64,000 nucleotides of DNA, taken from the NCBI GenBank assembly GCA_002862785.1, contig PKDZ01000004.1, positions 32,803-96,802 on the forward strand, written 5' to 3'. Every line of letters starts with the position of its first letter. The stretch's first letter is position 1. A program made the position numbers and the translations under genes. This document shows positions 49,571 to 61,134 of this stretch, piece after piece. Below the pieces are notes generated by a model, which worked only from the letters and a program-made list of their open reading frames with translations, searched no databases and was not told the origin of the DNA. This DNA comes from Flavobacteriales bacterium. GTDB lineage: Bacteria > Bacteroidota > Bacteroidia > Flavobacteriales_D > Sanyastnellaceae.

Positions 49571-50659
49571 TCAATCGGGGCGCTCGATGCCGGCTTGTTT
49601 CAACCGCTCGGTCCGCTCCGTGGTGCGCAGAGCCTGAACCACCTCATCCAACTCCCCGCCGAGGACGCGGTCGAGCGCGTGGACCGTCAGTCCAATGCGA
49701 TGGTCGGTGACCCGCCCCTGTGGATAATTATAGGTCCGGATCTTGCCCGAACGGTCCCCCGTGCCCACCTGCGACTTGCGCTCTGCAGCCTCCTTGGCCC
49801 GACGGGCGAGGTCCTCCGCTTCCCAGAGCCGGGTCCGCAACACAGCGAGGGCCTGCTCGTAATTGGCGTGTTGGGACCGTCCGTCCTGGCACTCCACCAC
49901 CACCCCACTCGGGAGGTGGGTCAACCGGACTGCACTTTCCGTCTTGTTGACATGCTGTCCTCCCGCCCCGCTCGCGCGGAACGTGTCCTTCCGGACGTCC
50001 TTCAGGTCCAGTTCGAAGTCGGCGTGCTCGGCCTGAGGCAGGATGGCCACGGTGGCCGCACTCGTGTGGATGCGTCCCTGGGATTCCGTGGCGGGCACAC
50101 GCTGGACCCGGTGCGTGCCGCTTTCATACTTCAAGTGACCGAACACGGCGTCGCCCGTGACGCGGGCCACGACCTCCTTGAACCCCCCGGCCGTCCCCTC
50201 GCTCGCGCTGATGCCTTCGACCGTCCACCCCCGCGCTTCGCAGAAGCGCGTGTACATGCGAAACAGGTCGCCTGCCCAGAGGGCCGCCTCATCGCCCCCT
50301 GTGCCAGCACGTACCTCGAGGATGCAATCCCTCCGGTCGCTCGGGTCGTCGGGCACGAGGGCCTCCTGCAGTTCGCTGGCCCATTGAATCTGCAACGCTT
50401 CCAGACGGGACACCTCTTCAGTGGCCATCTGCCGGAGCTCGACATCTTCACTGCGCGCATCCTCACGGGCCGCCTGCAAGGCGGACTCCGCTTTCCGGTA
50501 CTGCCGGATGCGCTGAACGAGGGGATCCAGTTCACTGTAATCCCGCATGGCCATCCGGTAGGCTTCAGGATCGGCAATGACGTCCGGATCAATCACGCGC
50601 AGCGACAGCTCGCGGTGCCGGTCCTCCAAGGCCGCCAGTCGGTCCAGCAGCCCCTCCAT
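49571..50659 (-). CDS. prfA: Peptide chain release factor 1
   Basis: This 362-residue class I release factor recognises UAA/UAG and releases the peptide. It has the GGQ motif in RASGAGGQHVNKTESAVRLT, RAGTGGDEAALWAGDLFRMY and RVPATESQGRIHTS. The length and these motifs fit RF1 rather than RF2 (no programmed frameshift). It follows purM by one base. Confidence 0.95.
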   Translation of the reverse strand: MEGLLDRLAALEDRHRELSLRVIDPDVIADPEAYRMAMRDYSELDPLVQRIRQYRKAESALQAAREDARSEDVELRQMATEEVSRLEALQIQWASELQEALVPDDPSDRRDCILEVRAGTGGDEAALWAGDLFRMYTRFCEARGWTVEGISASEGTAGGFKEVVARVTGDAVFGHLKYESGTHRVQRVPATESQGRIHTSAATVAILPQAEHADFELDLKDVRKDTFRASGAGGQHVNKTESAVRLTHLPSGVVVECQDGRSQHANYEQALAVLRTRLWEAEDLARRAKEAAERKSQVGTGDRSGKIRTYNYPQGRVTDHRIGLTVHALDRVLGGELDEVVQALRTTERTERLKQAGIERPD

Positions 50660-50660
50660 C

Positions 50661-51854
50661 TCAGGAATAGTGTTCGATGCCGGCCGGACCGTGGATGGTC
50701 AAGCGCGGAGCTCCCTCGGAACGCGCCTCCACGCGACCCACGATGCGGGCCGCCACCCCATGCTTCTCGGCCGCGGCGATCACGGTTTCGGCATGCTCGG
50801 CCGTGGTGTAGACCTCCATGCGGTGACCCATGTTGTACACCTTGTACATCTCATGCCACGGCGTGCCGCTGTGCTCCTGAATCAACCGGAACAAAGGAGG
50901 CGTGTCGAACAGCTGGTCCTTGACGATGTGCAGGCCCTTGTCGGCGAAATGGAGCACTTTGGTTTGGCCGCCACCGCTGCAATGGACGATGCCGTGCAAG
51001 TCCTCTCGACCGGCCTCGAAGAGGTCCACCATGATGGGGGCATAGGTCCGCGTCGGGGACAGGACGAGCTTGCCCGCATCCACGGGTACGCCCTCCACGG
51101 AATCGGTCACGTCGAAGGGCCCGGTGTAGACCAGCTCCTTCGGCAGGCCCGGGTCGAAGCAATCGGGATACTTCTCTCGCCAACCCGGGCCGAACATGTC
51201 GTGTCGGGCGCTGGTGAGACCATTGCTCCCGGTGCCGCCATTCCAGAGGTCTTCGTAGTTGGCCTGGCCGTCACTGGCCAGCCCCACGATGACATCGCCG
51301 GCCTGGATGCGCGCATTGTCGATGACCTCGTCGCGGCGCATGCGGCAAACCACAGTCGAATCCACGACCACCGTGCGGACAAGGTCGCCGAGGTCAGCCG
51401 TCTCTCCGCCGGTGCCCTTGACATCCAACCCCCACTGGCGCCACTCGGCCATCAATTCCTCGGTTCCTTGAATCAAGGCGGAGATCACCTCTCCCGGGAC
51501 GAGGCGCTTGTTGCGACCGATGGTGGAGCTGACGAGAATTGGGCCCGTCGCGCCGACGCACAACAGGTCGTCGAGGTTCATGACGAGGGCGTCTTGGGCA
51601 ATGCCCTTCCAGACAGACAAGTCTCCCGTCTCCTTCCAATAGATCCAGGCGAGGGCGCTCTTGGTTCCCGCGCCATCCGCGTGCATCACGAGACAATGCT
51701 CGTCACTGCCGGTCAAATCGTCGGGAACAACCTTGCAAAAGGCTTTGGGGAACAGACCCTTGTCCATGCCGGAGATGGCGGCGTGCACCTCCTCCTTGCC
51801 CGACGAGACTCCCCGCCGGGCGTACCGGTCCTCCACAGTGGAGCCGGGCGCCAT
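50661..51854 (-). CDS. purM: Phosphoribosylformylglycinamidine cyclo-ligase
   Basis: PurM converts FGAM to AIR in purine synthesis, using ATP. The roughly 397-residue protein is the long Bacteroidota form. It shows VEDRYARRGVSSGKEEVHAA, MHADGAGTKSALA, AQDALVMNLDDLLCVGATGP, GGETADLGD, DVIVGLASDGQANYEDLWNG and YNMGHRMEVY. I start at ATG 51854. An alternative GTG at 51863 overlaps the OmpA-family stop by four bases (GTGA) and would add three residues. It is followed directly by prfA and pyrF. Confidence 0.92.
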   Translation of the reverse strand: MAPGSTVEDRYARRGVSSGKEEVHAAISGMDKGLFPKAFCKVVPDDLTGSDEHCLVMHADGAGTKSALAWIYWKETGDLSVWKGIAQDALVMNLDDLLCVGATGPILVSSTIGRNKRLVPGEVISALIQGTEELMAEWRQWGLDVKGTGGETADLGDLVRTVVVDSTVVCRMRRDEVIDNARIQAGDVIVGLASDGQANYEDLWNGGTGSNGLTSARHDMFGPGWREKYPDCFDPGLPKELVYTGPFDVTDSVEGVPVDAGKLVLSPTRTYAPIMVDLFEAGREDLHGIVHCSGGGQTKVLHFADKGLHIVKDQLFDTPPLFRLIQEHSGTPWHEMYKVYNMGHRMEVYTTAEHAETVIAAAEKHGVAARIVGRVEARSEGAPRLTIHGPAGIEHYS

Positions 51855-51859
51855 GTCGC

Positions 51860-53869
51860 TCACTCGGGGACGAAGTCGAAGCTCGTGATCCGGAAGACCG
51901 TGCGGCGGTTCATCTGGTGCGCCGCCTCCTGCTCCTGCTCGGTGGCGAGGGCGGCAATCTCAGCGTCGCTGATGAGCGGCATGCTCTCGCCTCGGCCGAG
52001 CGGCTGCAGGCGCTGGCGGTCGATGCCCCGGTCCACGAGGTAGTTCACGCAGGTCTCGGCCCGGCGCTGGCTCAGCTCCTCGTTGTACCCGTCTCCACCG
52101 CGCGTGTCGGTGTGGGCCTCGAGGGAGATGACAAAGGTCGGGTTCCGCTCGAGCAGGTCAACGAGGTAGTCGAGGCTGTCCTTAGAATTGGTCTCGGCAT
52201 TCACCACCAGCTCAGCCTGGTCGAAGACATACTGGACGAGCGGCATGGCGTAGTCCTCGTTGGTGACTACTTCCTTGAGCAGGTACTCCTTGACGAAGTT
52301 GGTCGACTTGGACAGGCCCACGGTGCTGAACTGGTCACCCGCGCTGATGTAGCCCTCCATGGAGATGTCCACGCCATAGGTGCTCTCGGCACCGATGGTC
52401 CAGCGGCCATCCTCGGCGCCCCCTTCGTCATCGGTGGTGGCCGTCACACTCTCGCCGTCGTTGCCGGTCACGGTCACCGTGGCGCCGACAATTGGCATGC
52501 CGGTGTCGTAGTCGTAAACGTAGGGCACGTAGGCGAACTCGAGAGGCGGCATGGAGAAGGCGAAGATGTCGTCCTTGCCCTTGCTCTCCGGGCGGTCGGA
52601 GGACAGGTAGCCCTTCTCTTCCTTGGGGTGGTAGACCAGGGCGAAGTCATCGCTCGCCGTGTTGATCGGGTACTCCATGAAGGACGGAGTCTCGAAGTTC
52701 ATCCCGTCTCCCTTCCAGGTGGCCGTCATGATGTCCAGGCCGCCCATGCCGCCGGGGCGGTCGGAAGCGAAATACAGGTCGCCATTGCTCCGGATGTGTG
52801 GGAAGAATTCGTCGGAGGCGCTGTTGATGCCGGGGCCCATGTTCGTGGCAGCCCCCCACTCCATGGAGGCGTCGTTCCACTGGATGTACCACAGGTCGCG
52901 GCCACCCTGTCCGCCTTGCATGTCGCTGACGAAGATGAGGAACTGGTCGTCCGGCGTCAGGGCTGGCTGGCCGACTTGCGAGCTGTCGTCTCCCGCCTCC
53001 CGGTCGAGGATGGGCAGCTCCTCGGCCGCCCCCCAGCGGTTGCCGGCGCGCACCGTGGTGTAGATGTCACAGGGAAAGTTGTTGTCTTTGTCAACGAGGC
53101 ACCGAGTGAAGTACAGCGTCTTGTACTTGGAGTCCATCGTCACGCCGCCCTCATTGCTCGGGCTGTTGACGGTGTTGCCGAGGGGCTCGGGAATGCTCCA
53201 CTTGCCCTTGCGGTCGACCTCGGCCATGAAGAGGTCCATGTAGCTCTCGCCGGTGATGGGGTCCTCTCCGCTGCCGGTGGCACTGCTCCGGCTGGAGGCG
53301 AAGATGACCTCCTCACCGCGCTTGTCGGCGAAGGCCATGGCGAAGTCGAAGCTCGGGCTGTTGACCATGACGAGCGGCTCGACCACGAACCGGCTGTCGC
53401 CCATGATGAGGCTCTCTGCCGCTCCATTGCAGGACATGATGTAGGTGTCAGCCAACTCGGCATCGCCGCCGGCAGACTTGTACTTCTCGAATTGCTCAAC
53501 GGCGTCATCGAAGTCACCCTGCCCCATGAAGACGAGGCCGTAGTTCTTGAACACCTCCGGGTTGTCCGCGGCCCACTTCAAGTCCACGGCGCGCTTGTAC
53601 CACTCCTCGGCGGCGGGCAGGGCCCGGCTCAAGCGGTAGCACTCCCCAATCAGGAAGCACACGCGGCCCTTTTCCTCGAGGTCGCCCTTGAGCTTGGCGT
53701 AGGCGGCCTGGTAATCCTTGGCGGCTTCGAAGTAACCGCCGCGGTTGAAGGCGGCGTCCGCGTCAGCGGTGATGTCGTTCTGGGCGAATCCCTGGAGGGT
53801 GGCCAGGGCGAAAACGAGGGCGAGCGCGGTGCTCAGGCTGGCAGGACGCGCGAAATGCAGGTTCATCAT
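51860..53869 (-). CDS. OmpA-family protein with TPR, propeller and CarboxypepD-like domains (PorE-like)
   Basis: This 669-residue periplasm-facing envelope protein has a signal peptide (LALVFALATLQGFAQ), TPR-like helices (about 33-150), a PD40-type propeller (about 170-440, with repeats such as FASDRPGGMGGLDI and YLSSDRPESKGKDDI), a CarboxypepD-type beta-sandwich (near 445-530) and a C-terminal OmpA peptidoglycan-binding domain (EAHTDTRGGDGYNEELSQRR). This order matches PorE-like T9SS-associated proteins, but many paralogues exist and no lipobox Cys is visible. TACATTCG lies 20 nt before the ATG. Confidence 0.82.
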   Translation of the reverse strand: MMNLHFARPASLSTALALVFALATLQGFAQNDITADADAAFNRGGYFEAAKDYQAAYAKLKGDLEEKGRVCFLIGECYRLSRALPAAEEWYKRAVDLKWAADNPEVFKNYGLVFMGQGDFDDAVEQFEKYKSAGGDAELADTYIMSCNGAAESLIMGDSRFVVEPLVMVNSPSFDFAMAFADKRGEEVIFASSRSSATGSGEDPITGESYMDLFMAEVDRKGKWSIPEPLGNTVNSPSNEGGVTMDSKYKTLYFTRCLVDKDNNFPCDIYTTVRAGNRWGAAEELPILDREAGDDSSQVGQPALTPDDQFLIFVSDMQGGQGGRDLWYIQWNDASMEWGAATNMGPGINSASDEFFPHIRSNGDLYFASDRPGGMGGLDIMTATWKGDGMNFETPSFMEYPINTASDDFALVYHPKEEKGYLSSDRPESKGKDDIFAFSMPPLEFAYVPYVYDYDTGMPIVGATVTVTGNDGESVTATTDDEGGAEDGRWTIGAESTYGVDISMEGYISAGDQFSTVGLSKSTNFVKEYLLKEVVTNEDYAMPLVQYVFDQAELVVNAETNSKDSLDYLVDLLERNPTFVISLEAHTDTRGGDGYNEELSQRRAETCVNYLVDRGIDRQRLQPLGRGESMPLISDAEIAALATEQEQEAAHQMNRRTVFRITSFDFVPE

Positions 53870-53889
53870 TCCCTAGGGTGCTTTGCAGG

Positions 53890-53939
53890 CGAATGTAAGA
53901 AGGCCCCGGAACTTCGCGTGCACGAATCCGAGGCCTTCT
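53890..53939. terminator. glnA terminator merged with the ompA-family promoter
   Basis: On the minus strand AGAAGGCC (53939-53932) pairs with GGCCTTCT (53905-53898), enclosing a further TTCG/CGAA stem, and ends glnA. The tail immediately runs into TACATTCG (53897-53890), the -7 box for the OmpA-family gene. So the T-rich end of the terminator and the promoter of the next gene are contiguous. Confidence 0.65.
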
Positions 53940-53959
53940 CAGCAGTTGTTCAGATGCGA

Positions 53960-56149
<2,190 letters not shown>

Positions 56150-56169
56150 TGATTTCCAGTGAGTAGGGA

Positions 56170-56177
56170 CAAAAATA
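56170..56177 (-). promoter_or_regulatory. -7 promoter element of glnA
   Basis: TATTTTTG on the minus strand is an exact TAnnTTTG match, 20 nt before the glnA ATG. The upstream 56178-56295 region is AT-rich. It carries TGAAAAA/TTTTTTCA (56264-56282), which may end the large gene at 56296. Confidence 0.6.
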
Positions 56178-56295
56178 CGCCCTCACCCTCCCAAAAAGAG
56201 GGGTCGCCCACGAAAAATCATCAAAAATTCACGAACACACCCTAAAAACGAAGGGGTCTTCTGTGAAAAATTGATTTTTTCAGTCCAGCACCCCC

Positions 56296-59200
56296 TTAGA
56301 AGACCACAATCCGCCTCCGGACCACCCGGTCGCCCTGCTGCACCACCAACAGATGGACTCCAGCGGGAAGGTGCCCCACCGGAATGCGACCCTCGAACCG
56401 GGCATCGGCCCTCGACCGTCCCGAACCGAAGTCGACCTCGCGGCCAGCGCCATCTCGGAGCGACCAGCGGAATTCCCCCTCCCACCCTTCGAGGGTGAAG
56501 GTGACCATGTCACGGGCCGGATTGGGGAAGACCTGCACGGCGCCCTCCTCGACCACAGGGGCCTCGACGCCATTGACGAGGTTGGTCTCGAAGTGGAAAT
56601 TGTGGACGATGGACTTGCCGAAGTCGCCCTCGAAGGTGATGAAGTTGCCCCCCACCTTTCGAAGGCGCACGTATCCACTGCCGTCGTTGTTGGCCCAGAA
56701 GCTGATGCCGTCGTCATCGGCATCCAGGAACTCGAAGGTGTAACACCCCTGATTCATATAGATGGTGTCGCGGTACTGCGTGTTGGCCTCCGGATAGGTC
56801 CGCTCGAAATAGACGGTGCCGTCCTGGTGCGTCAGTTTGGCGCTGTTCTCCCACGGAGTGGCATTGGTCTTGACGAAGACGATGAGGCGGTTGTCGTCTT
56901 CGTCGCCTGGATCGTCCAGATAGGTGTAGGTGGGTGGGCGGCGGAACGTGCTGCGCACCTCGTCGTTCCACGCCACCTCGTCCGTCCCCCCATTCGGGGC
57001 GGAGACCTTGGCGACGAAGGTGAGGTCCACGTCGGCCGCTCCCGACCACATCGTCTCGTCGAGGGTGACGAGCTCCACGACCTCTTCCTCGAGGAAGCCA
57101 AGCTGACCCGTCCAAGTGTACGACTGCAGGTTGCCCGGCTGGCCGAAGGTGACGGTGCAGGAGGTCAACGGGGTGCTGCCGCTGTTCCGAAGCAGCACTT
57201 TCGGGCGGTCGCAGATGGGGTTGGTGCGCGACGCGATCTTCACGCCGCTCGGGGCGATCACCTCCACCAGTTCGGCGTCCAGCTCGTGGTTGGCCTGGCC
57301 ATAGGCGACGATTTGGCCTTCGAACCGATAGTTGCCGTCCGGGTCGTAGTCGATGTCGTAATCCACCGTGAAGCTCTCCATGCCCGCCACATGGGGAGTG
57401 AGCTCCATGTCGCGGGTCTCAGTCGGGGCGCCCGGGCACCATCCGGCGCGGTCGTAGACCCAGGTGCCTCCCTGAGGGAAGAGGGCGTTGTCCGCGCACT
57501 CCTGCATGATCTCCCACGACCAATGTTGCTGGCCATTGACCTTGACCTTGTGGGTGTTGTAACAGAACTCCGCGCAGTTGTTGCCGCTGCCGAAGCCGTG
57601 TCCGGAGGCCCGGGTCTTGAGCCGCCACATCGCCTCATCCGGACCGGGCGCATACTCGTGGGCCACGATGTTCTGGTCGAAGGTGGACAGGCCGTATTGG
57701 CCCTTCCAGAAGGCCTCCATGCCGAGAACGTTTCGGGCGGGCGCGCCTTCGATGAAGTGGAACTTGAGGTCGAGGAGCTCCTGCCAGTTGCCGGCCTGCA
57801 GCTCCACGCTGTCGCGGAGCAGGTGCATGTAGTCGGTCACGTCGTACCACCACGTCCAGCCGTCCTCCCCGAGGTCGAGGCCGATGCCATAGGGCGTGAT
57901 GTAGCGGTAGAGCTCATACCGATCGATGACCTCGAAGGGCACGCCGAAGTAGTCGAGGGTGTCGTTGACGACCTCGGTCACCTCCCCGGGCACGGGATGG
58001 GCCACGGTGTCCCCGAACAGGGGAACGGTCACGGTCTCGCCTGGGGCGTAGTGGTAGGTCAGGTCGGTCATGGCGACCGCGTTGCCCTGCACCTCCCACG
58101 TGGACAGGCTCATGGGCGCCACCGGCTGGAGGTCCAGGATGGATCCGTCAGCCACGAGCTCGAGGTAATCGCCGCGGCCGAATCCGATGTGCGGACGGAA
58201 CGGGGCTTCGCTCCCCTTGAAGCGCTCGCGTCCGGGTGTCGCCCGGCGCAGTGTGGTGCCATGGTGCAGGCCCGGGGATCCCCCGGGCTTGTGGTTCACC
58301 TCCTCGGTGCCGTTGGCCCCGTCGAAATGGTAGTCGACCAACAGGTCGTCCCAATCCGGGTGGAAGGCCGTTGGCTGGTGGTTCATCCAAGCGGCGATGG
58401 TCGCACCGTCGAGGGCCTTGCCCCAGATCCGGAAATCGTCGACCCGGCCGTTGTAATGGTTGGTTCCAGTTCCGCTGCACCCGAGGTTCATCCGGACAAT
58501 GCCTTCAATCGGGTTGTCCTTGTTGGTTCCGCTGTGGAAGAGCTCGCCATTCAAGTACATCTCCATGACGCCGGTGGTGGCATTCTTGACGAAGGCCCAG
58601 TGGTTCCATTGCCCTTCGTAATCGGCCGTGGCCGCCTGAGCGTCGATGCGGTCGTATCCGCCGTCCCATCCGCAGTCCCAATAGACGCGGCCATTGCCCC
58701 ACGGCAGGTGCACGTTGACCACGCGTTGGTTGTTGGCGTTGAGGCCTTCGAAGAGGGTTCCGTTCTGGGGCTGGCTGTCGGGGTCGCCGTAGACCCAGCA
58801 CTCGATGGTGATCTCGTCGGACAACCCACCGAGGTCTGCCACGTCCACCGCAATGCGGTCCGGGGCGGTGAAGTGCACCTCTCCACCTTGGTCAGCTGAA
58901 GACCATCCCCGGTCATCCGCATTGACCGCGAGGACCGAGCCGTCCTGAAGGCCATCGGTGGCCACCTCGACATCGTCGAGGGCGAACTCGAGGACGAGGT
59001 TGCTCTCGCCGTCCCACTCGATGGCGGGCTGAAGGCGAAGCGAGAGGCTGTCCGCGAATTGCCAAGTGGACAACCCATACTGGTAGGCGGTGTTGGGCAG
59101 GTCAAGGAATCCGGTCAGGGCCGTGTCCCCAGTCAGTCCCCATTTGAGGTCCATCCGGCGGGCATCGGCCGCCCCTGCCACCATGGGAATGAACAGGCGG

Positions 59201-59781
59201 TCGATGGTTCCAGCGCCGAGGGGCGCCAGTTCCTCCGCCGTCCACAGGTATTGGACCCGCCGGGAGGACGCTGGCTCAAACAGGCCATCGACGTAGCCCA
59301 CGGTACCCGGCTGGACCACGGTCTCCGAATTGACCCCATCGACGATGTACTGCGCCGCCGGCAGCCAGACCGAATCCTGTACCCCGTCGACATAGGGGAC
59401 CAGATCGGCCGTCTCAAACGGCGCGTCGGCGAGGAGCCGGAAAGGGTGCTGCAGGGCGGTGCTGTCGAGCAGGCCTGTGTGATCGAAGAGGTAGGTGTAG
59501 CTCAAGTAGTCCCACTCGCCACAAGCGTAGCCCAGATTGCCCGCGGTGCCGTCCTCGAAGCACTTGAGGGTGTACTCCATGATCACCTTGCCGTACTCGA
59601 CGCCATTGTCGGAGGCGGGGAATTCAAACCACCGGCGACCGGGGCTGTCATAGGCCGTCGCCGGGTTGTTTTGGGCTTCGAAGGTGTAGGTCTGGACCGT
59701 GGTCGTATCGGCCCACGCGGTGAGCGCACACAGGAGAATCAGCGTCGCAGAGGACAGGCGGGCGAAGCAAGTGTCGATCAT
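56296..59781 (-). CDS. Large secreted PNGase F-like protein with LamG insertion and T9SS domain
   Basis: This 1161-residue protein has a signal peptide (FARLSSATLILLCALTAWA). Residues near 84-100 (GYACGEWDYLSYTYLFD) match the active-site strand of PNGase F (CDEWD, catalytic Asp 60). A LamG/concanavalin-like domain follows (about 300-460; TIECWVYGDPD and WNHWAFVKN to GRVDDFRIW). PNGase F-like sequence then resumes (YELYRYITPYGIGLDL near 622, SGHGFGSGNNCAEFCYNTH near 726-744, GGTWVYDRAGWCPGAP near 771). CARDB-like strands and a type A T9SS tail (FPNPARDMVTFTLEG) end it. The Asp and one Glu (near 738) are conserved; the Glu 118 equivalent is not obvious. TACCTTTA lies 4 nt before the ATG. Confidence 0.82.
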   Translation of the reverse strand: MIDTCFARLSSATLILLCALTAWADTTTVQTYTFEAQNNPATAYDSPGRRWFEFPASDNGVEYGKVIMEYTLKCFEDGTAGNLGYACGEWDYLSYTYLFDHTGLLDSTALQHPFRLLADAPFETADLVPYVDGVQDSVWLPAAQYIVDGVNSETVVQPGTVGYVDGLFEPASSRRVQYLWTAEELAPLGAGTIDRLFIPMVAGAADARRMDLKWGLTGDTALTGFLDLPNTAYQYGLSTWQFADSLSLRLQPAIEWDGESNLVLEFALDDVEVATDGLQDGSVLAVNADDRGWSSADQGGEVHFTAPDRIAVDVADLGGLSDEITIECWVYGDPDSQPQNGTLFEGLNANNQRVVNVHLPWGNGRVYWDCGWDGGYDRIDAQAATADYEGQWNHWAFVKNATTGVMEMYLNGELFHSGTNKDNPIEGIVRMNLGCSGTGTNHYNGRVDDFRIWGKALDGATIAAWMNHQPTAFHPDWDDLLVDYHFDGANGTEEVNHKPGGSPGLHHGTTLRRATPGRERFKGSEAPFRPHIGFGRGDYLELVADGSILDLQPVAPMSLSTWEVQGNAVAMTDLTYHYAPGETVTVPLFGDTVAHPVPGEVTEVVNDTLDYFGVPFEVIDRYELYRYITPYGIGLDLGEDGWTWWYDVTDYMHLLRDSVELQAGNWQELLDLKFHFIEGAPARNVLGMEAFWKGQYGLSTFDQNIVAHEYAPGPDEAMWRLKTRASGHGFGSGNNCAEFCYNTHKVKVNGQQHWSWEIMQECADNALFPQGGTWVYDRAGWCPGAPTETRDMELTPHVAGMESFTVDYDIDYDPDGNYRFEGQIVAYGQANHELDAELVEVIAPSGVKIASRTNPICDRPKVLLRNSGSTPLTSCTVTFGQPGNLQSYTWTGQLGFLEEEVVELVTLDETMWSGAADVDLTFVAKVSAPNGGTDEVAWNDEVRSTFRRPPTYTYLDDPGDEDDNRLIVFVKTNATPWENSAKLTHQDGTVYFERTYPEANTQYRDTIYMNQGCYTFEFLDADDDGISFWANNDGSGYVRLRKVGGNFITFEGDFGKSIVHNFHFETNLVNGVEAPVVEEGAVQVFPNPARDMVTFTLEGWEGEFRWSLRDGAGREVDFGSGRSRADARFEGRIPVGHLPAGVHLLVVQQGDRVVRRRIVVF

Positions 59782-59831
59782 GGGATAAAGGTACACCTCA
59801 CCCCATTTTTTCCGTGCCCCTATCGGGAGGG

Positions 59832-61028
59832 TCAGCGGCGGCCGGGATACGCCTCGAGGCCGGCGGCGATGATGGCCACGGCGCGTCGAATCGCATCGGT
59901 CTCCAGCACATAGGCGATGCGGACCTCGTCCTGCCCGGCCCCCGGTGTCGCGTAGAACCCGCTGGCCGGCGCCATCATGACGGTCTCCCCGTCGAGATGG
60001 AATTCGGAGAGCATCCACTCACAGAAGGCGTCGCTCGAGTCGATGGGCAATCGGGCCACCGCATAGAACGCCCCACCCGGCTCGGGCACGGTCACGCCAG
60101 GGATGGCGTTGAGTCCAGCGACCAAGGTGTCGCGTCGGTCGACATAGGCCGCTTTGACTTCCTCGAAGTACGACGGCGGCGTTTGGAGAGCGGCCTCCCC
60201 CGCGATCTGCGCGAGGGTCGGTGGCGACAGGCGCGCCATGGCGAAACGCATGCAGGCCTGGTGGACGTCGGCGTTGCGGGTCACGAGGGCACCAATGCGG
60301 GCGCCGCACATGCTGTACCGCTTGGACACGCTGTCCATCAAGACGACGTGGTCATCGAGACCCGGCAGGGACAACACGCTGGTCGGGGCCTGGTCGCCGT
60401 AGCAGAATTCGCGGTACACCTCATCGGCGAACAGGTAGAGGTCGTGCCCAAGGACCAAGCTGCGGATGGCCTCCAGCTCCGCATCGGTGTACACGTAGCC
60501 GGTCGGATTGCCGGGGTTGCAAATGAGGATGGCGCGGGTGCGACCGGTCACCTTGGCCGCGATGTCGGCCACAGGCGGGAGGGCAAATCCGTCCTCAATC
60601 CGCGACGTCACGGGAACCACCTTGACGCCGGCCATGGTGGCGAAGCCATTGTAGTTGGCGTAGAACGGCTCGGGAATGATGACCTCATCGCCGGGCTCGA
60701 GGCAGACCTGGAAGGCAAAGACGAGGGCCTCACTGCCGCCGGTGGTCACGATGATCTGGTCGGGCGTCACCTCAACGCCAACCGACCGGTAATACCCTGC
60801 AAGCCCCTCCCGGTAGGAGGCAAAGCCGTCGCTGGGACTGTATTCGATGACGGTCCGGTCCATGCCCTTGACCGCGTCGAGGACCACCTGGGGGGTGGCG
60901 ATGTCGGGCTGGCCGATGTTGAGGTGGAGCACCCGGCGGCCGGCGGCCTTGGCGGCAACGGCGAACGGGGCGAGTTTCCGGATGGGGCTGTCGGGCATGG
61001 CCTGCCCCTTGGTCGAAATGCACGGCAT
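59832..61028 (-). CDS. Class I/II pyridoxal-phosphate aminotransferase
   Basis: This 398-residue cytosolic aminotransferase (aspartate/tyrosine type) has RRVLHLNIGQPDIATPQ, TTGGSEALVFAFQ, ICNPGNPTGYVYTDAEL, LFADEVYREFCYGDQ, MDSVSKRYSMCGARIGALV with the PLP lysine in VSKRYS, and PGGAFYAVARL. The amino-acid substrate cannot be fixed. I start at ATG 61028, not at GTG 61124. TATCTTCG at 61060-61067 lies 31 nt upstream. Confidence 0.9.
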   Translation of the reverse strand: MPCISTKGQAMPDSPIRKLAPFAVAAKAAGRRVLHLNIGQPDIATPQVVLDAVKGMDRTVIEYSPSDGFASYREGLAGYYRSVGVEVTPDQIIVTTGGSEALVFAFQVCLEPGDEVIIPEPFYANYNGFATMAGVKVVPVTSRIEDGFALPPVADIAAKVTGRTRAILICNPGNPTGYVYTDAELEAIRSLVLGHDLYLFADEVYREFCYGDQAPTSVLSLPGLDDHVVLMDSVSKRYSMCGARIGALVTRNADVHQACMRFAMARLSPPTLAQIAGEAALQTPPSYFEEVKAAYVDRRDTLVAGLNAIPGVTVPEPGGAFYAVARLPIDSSDAFCEWMLSEFHLDGETVMMAPASGFYATPGAGQDEVRIAYVLETDAIRRAVAIIAAGLEAYPGRR

Positions 61029-61059
61029 CGAATCGTGTGGTTTCCAGCGTATCGGACGG

Positions 61060-61067
61060 CGAAGATA
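61060..61067 (-). promoter_or_regulatory. -7 promoter element of the aminotransferase
   Basis: TATCTTCG followed by GCCGTCC on the minus strand, 31 nt before the ATG, is identical over 15 bases to the rpsU promoter region at 43921-43935. Confidence 0.5.
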
Positions 61068-61082
61068 GCCGCCCTTAAAGCA

Positions 61083-61110
61083 GGAAGCCGCCCCCAAGGG
61101 AGCGGCTTCC
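61083..61110. terminator. Terminator of the Ig-repeat gene
   Basis: GGAAGCCGC (61083-61091) and GCGGCTTCC (61102-61110) form a 9-bp stem located 24 nt after the stop at 61135. On the minus strand it is followed by TGCTTTAAG, a weak T tail. It separates the Ig-repeat gene from the aminotransferase gene. Confidence 0.7.
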
Positions 61111-61134
61111 GCAGGCTCATTCACGAACCGTGGG

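Noticed and set aside
56353..58899. An 848-codon plus-strand open frame
   Set aside because: Antisense to the PNGase F-like gene, whose signal peptide and T9SS tail prove its frame.
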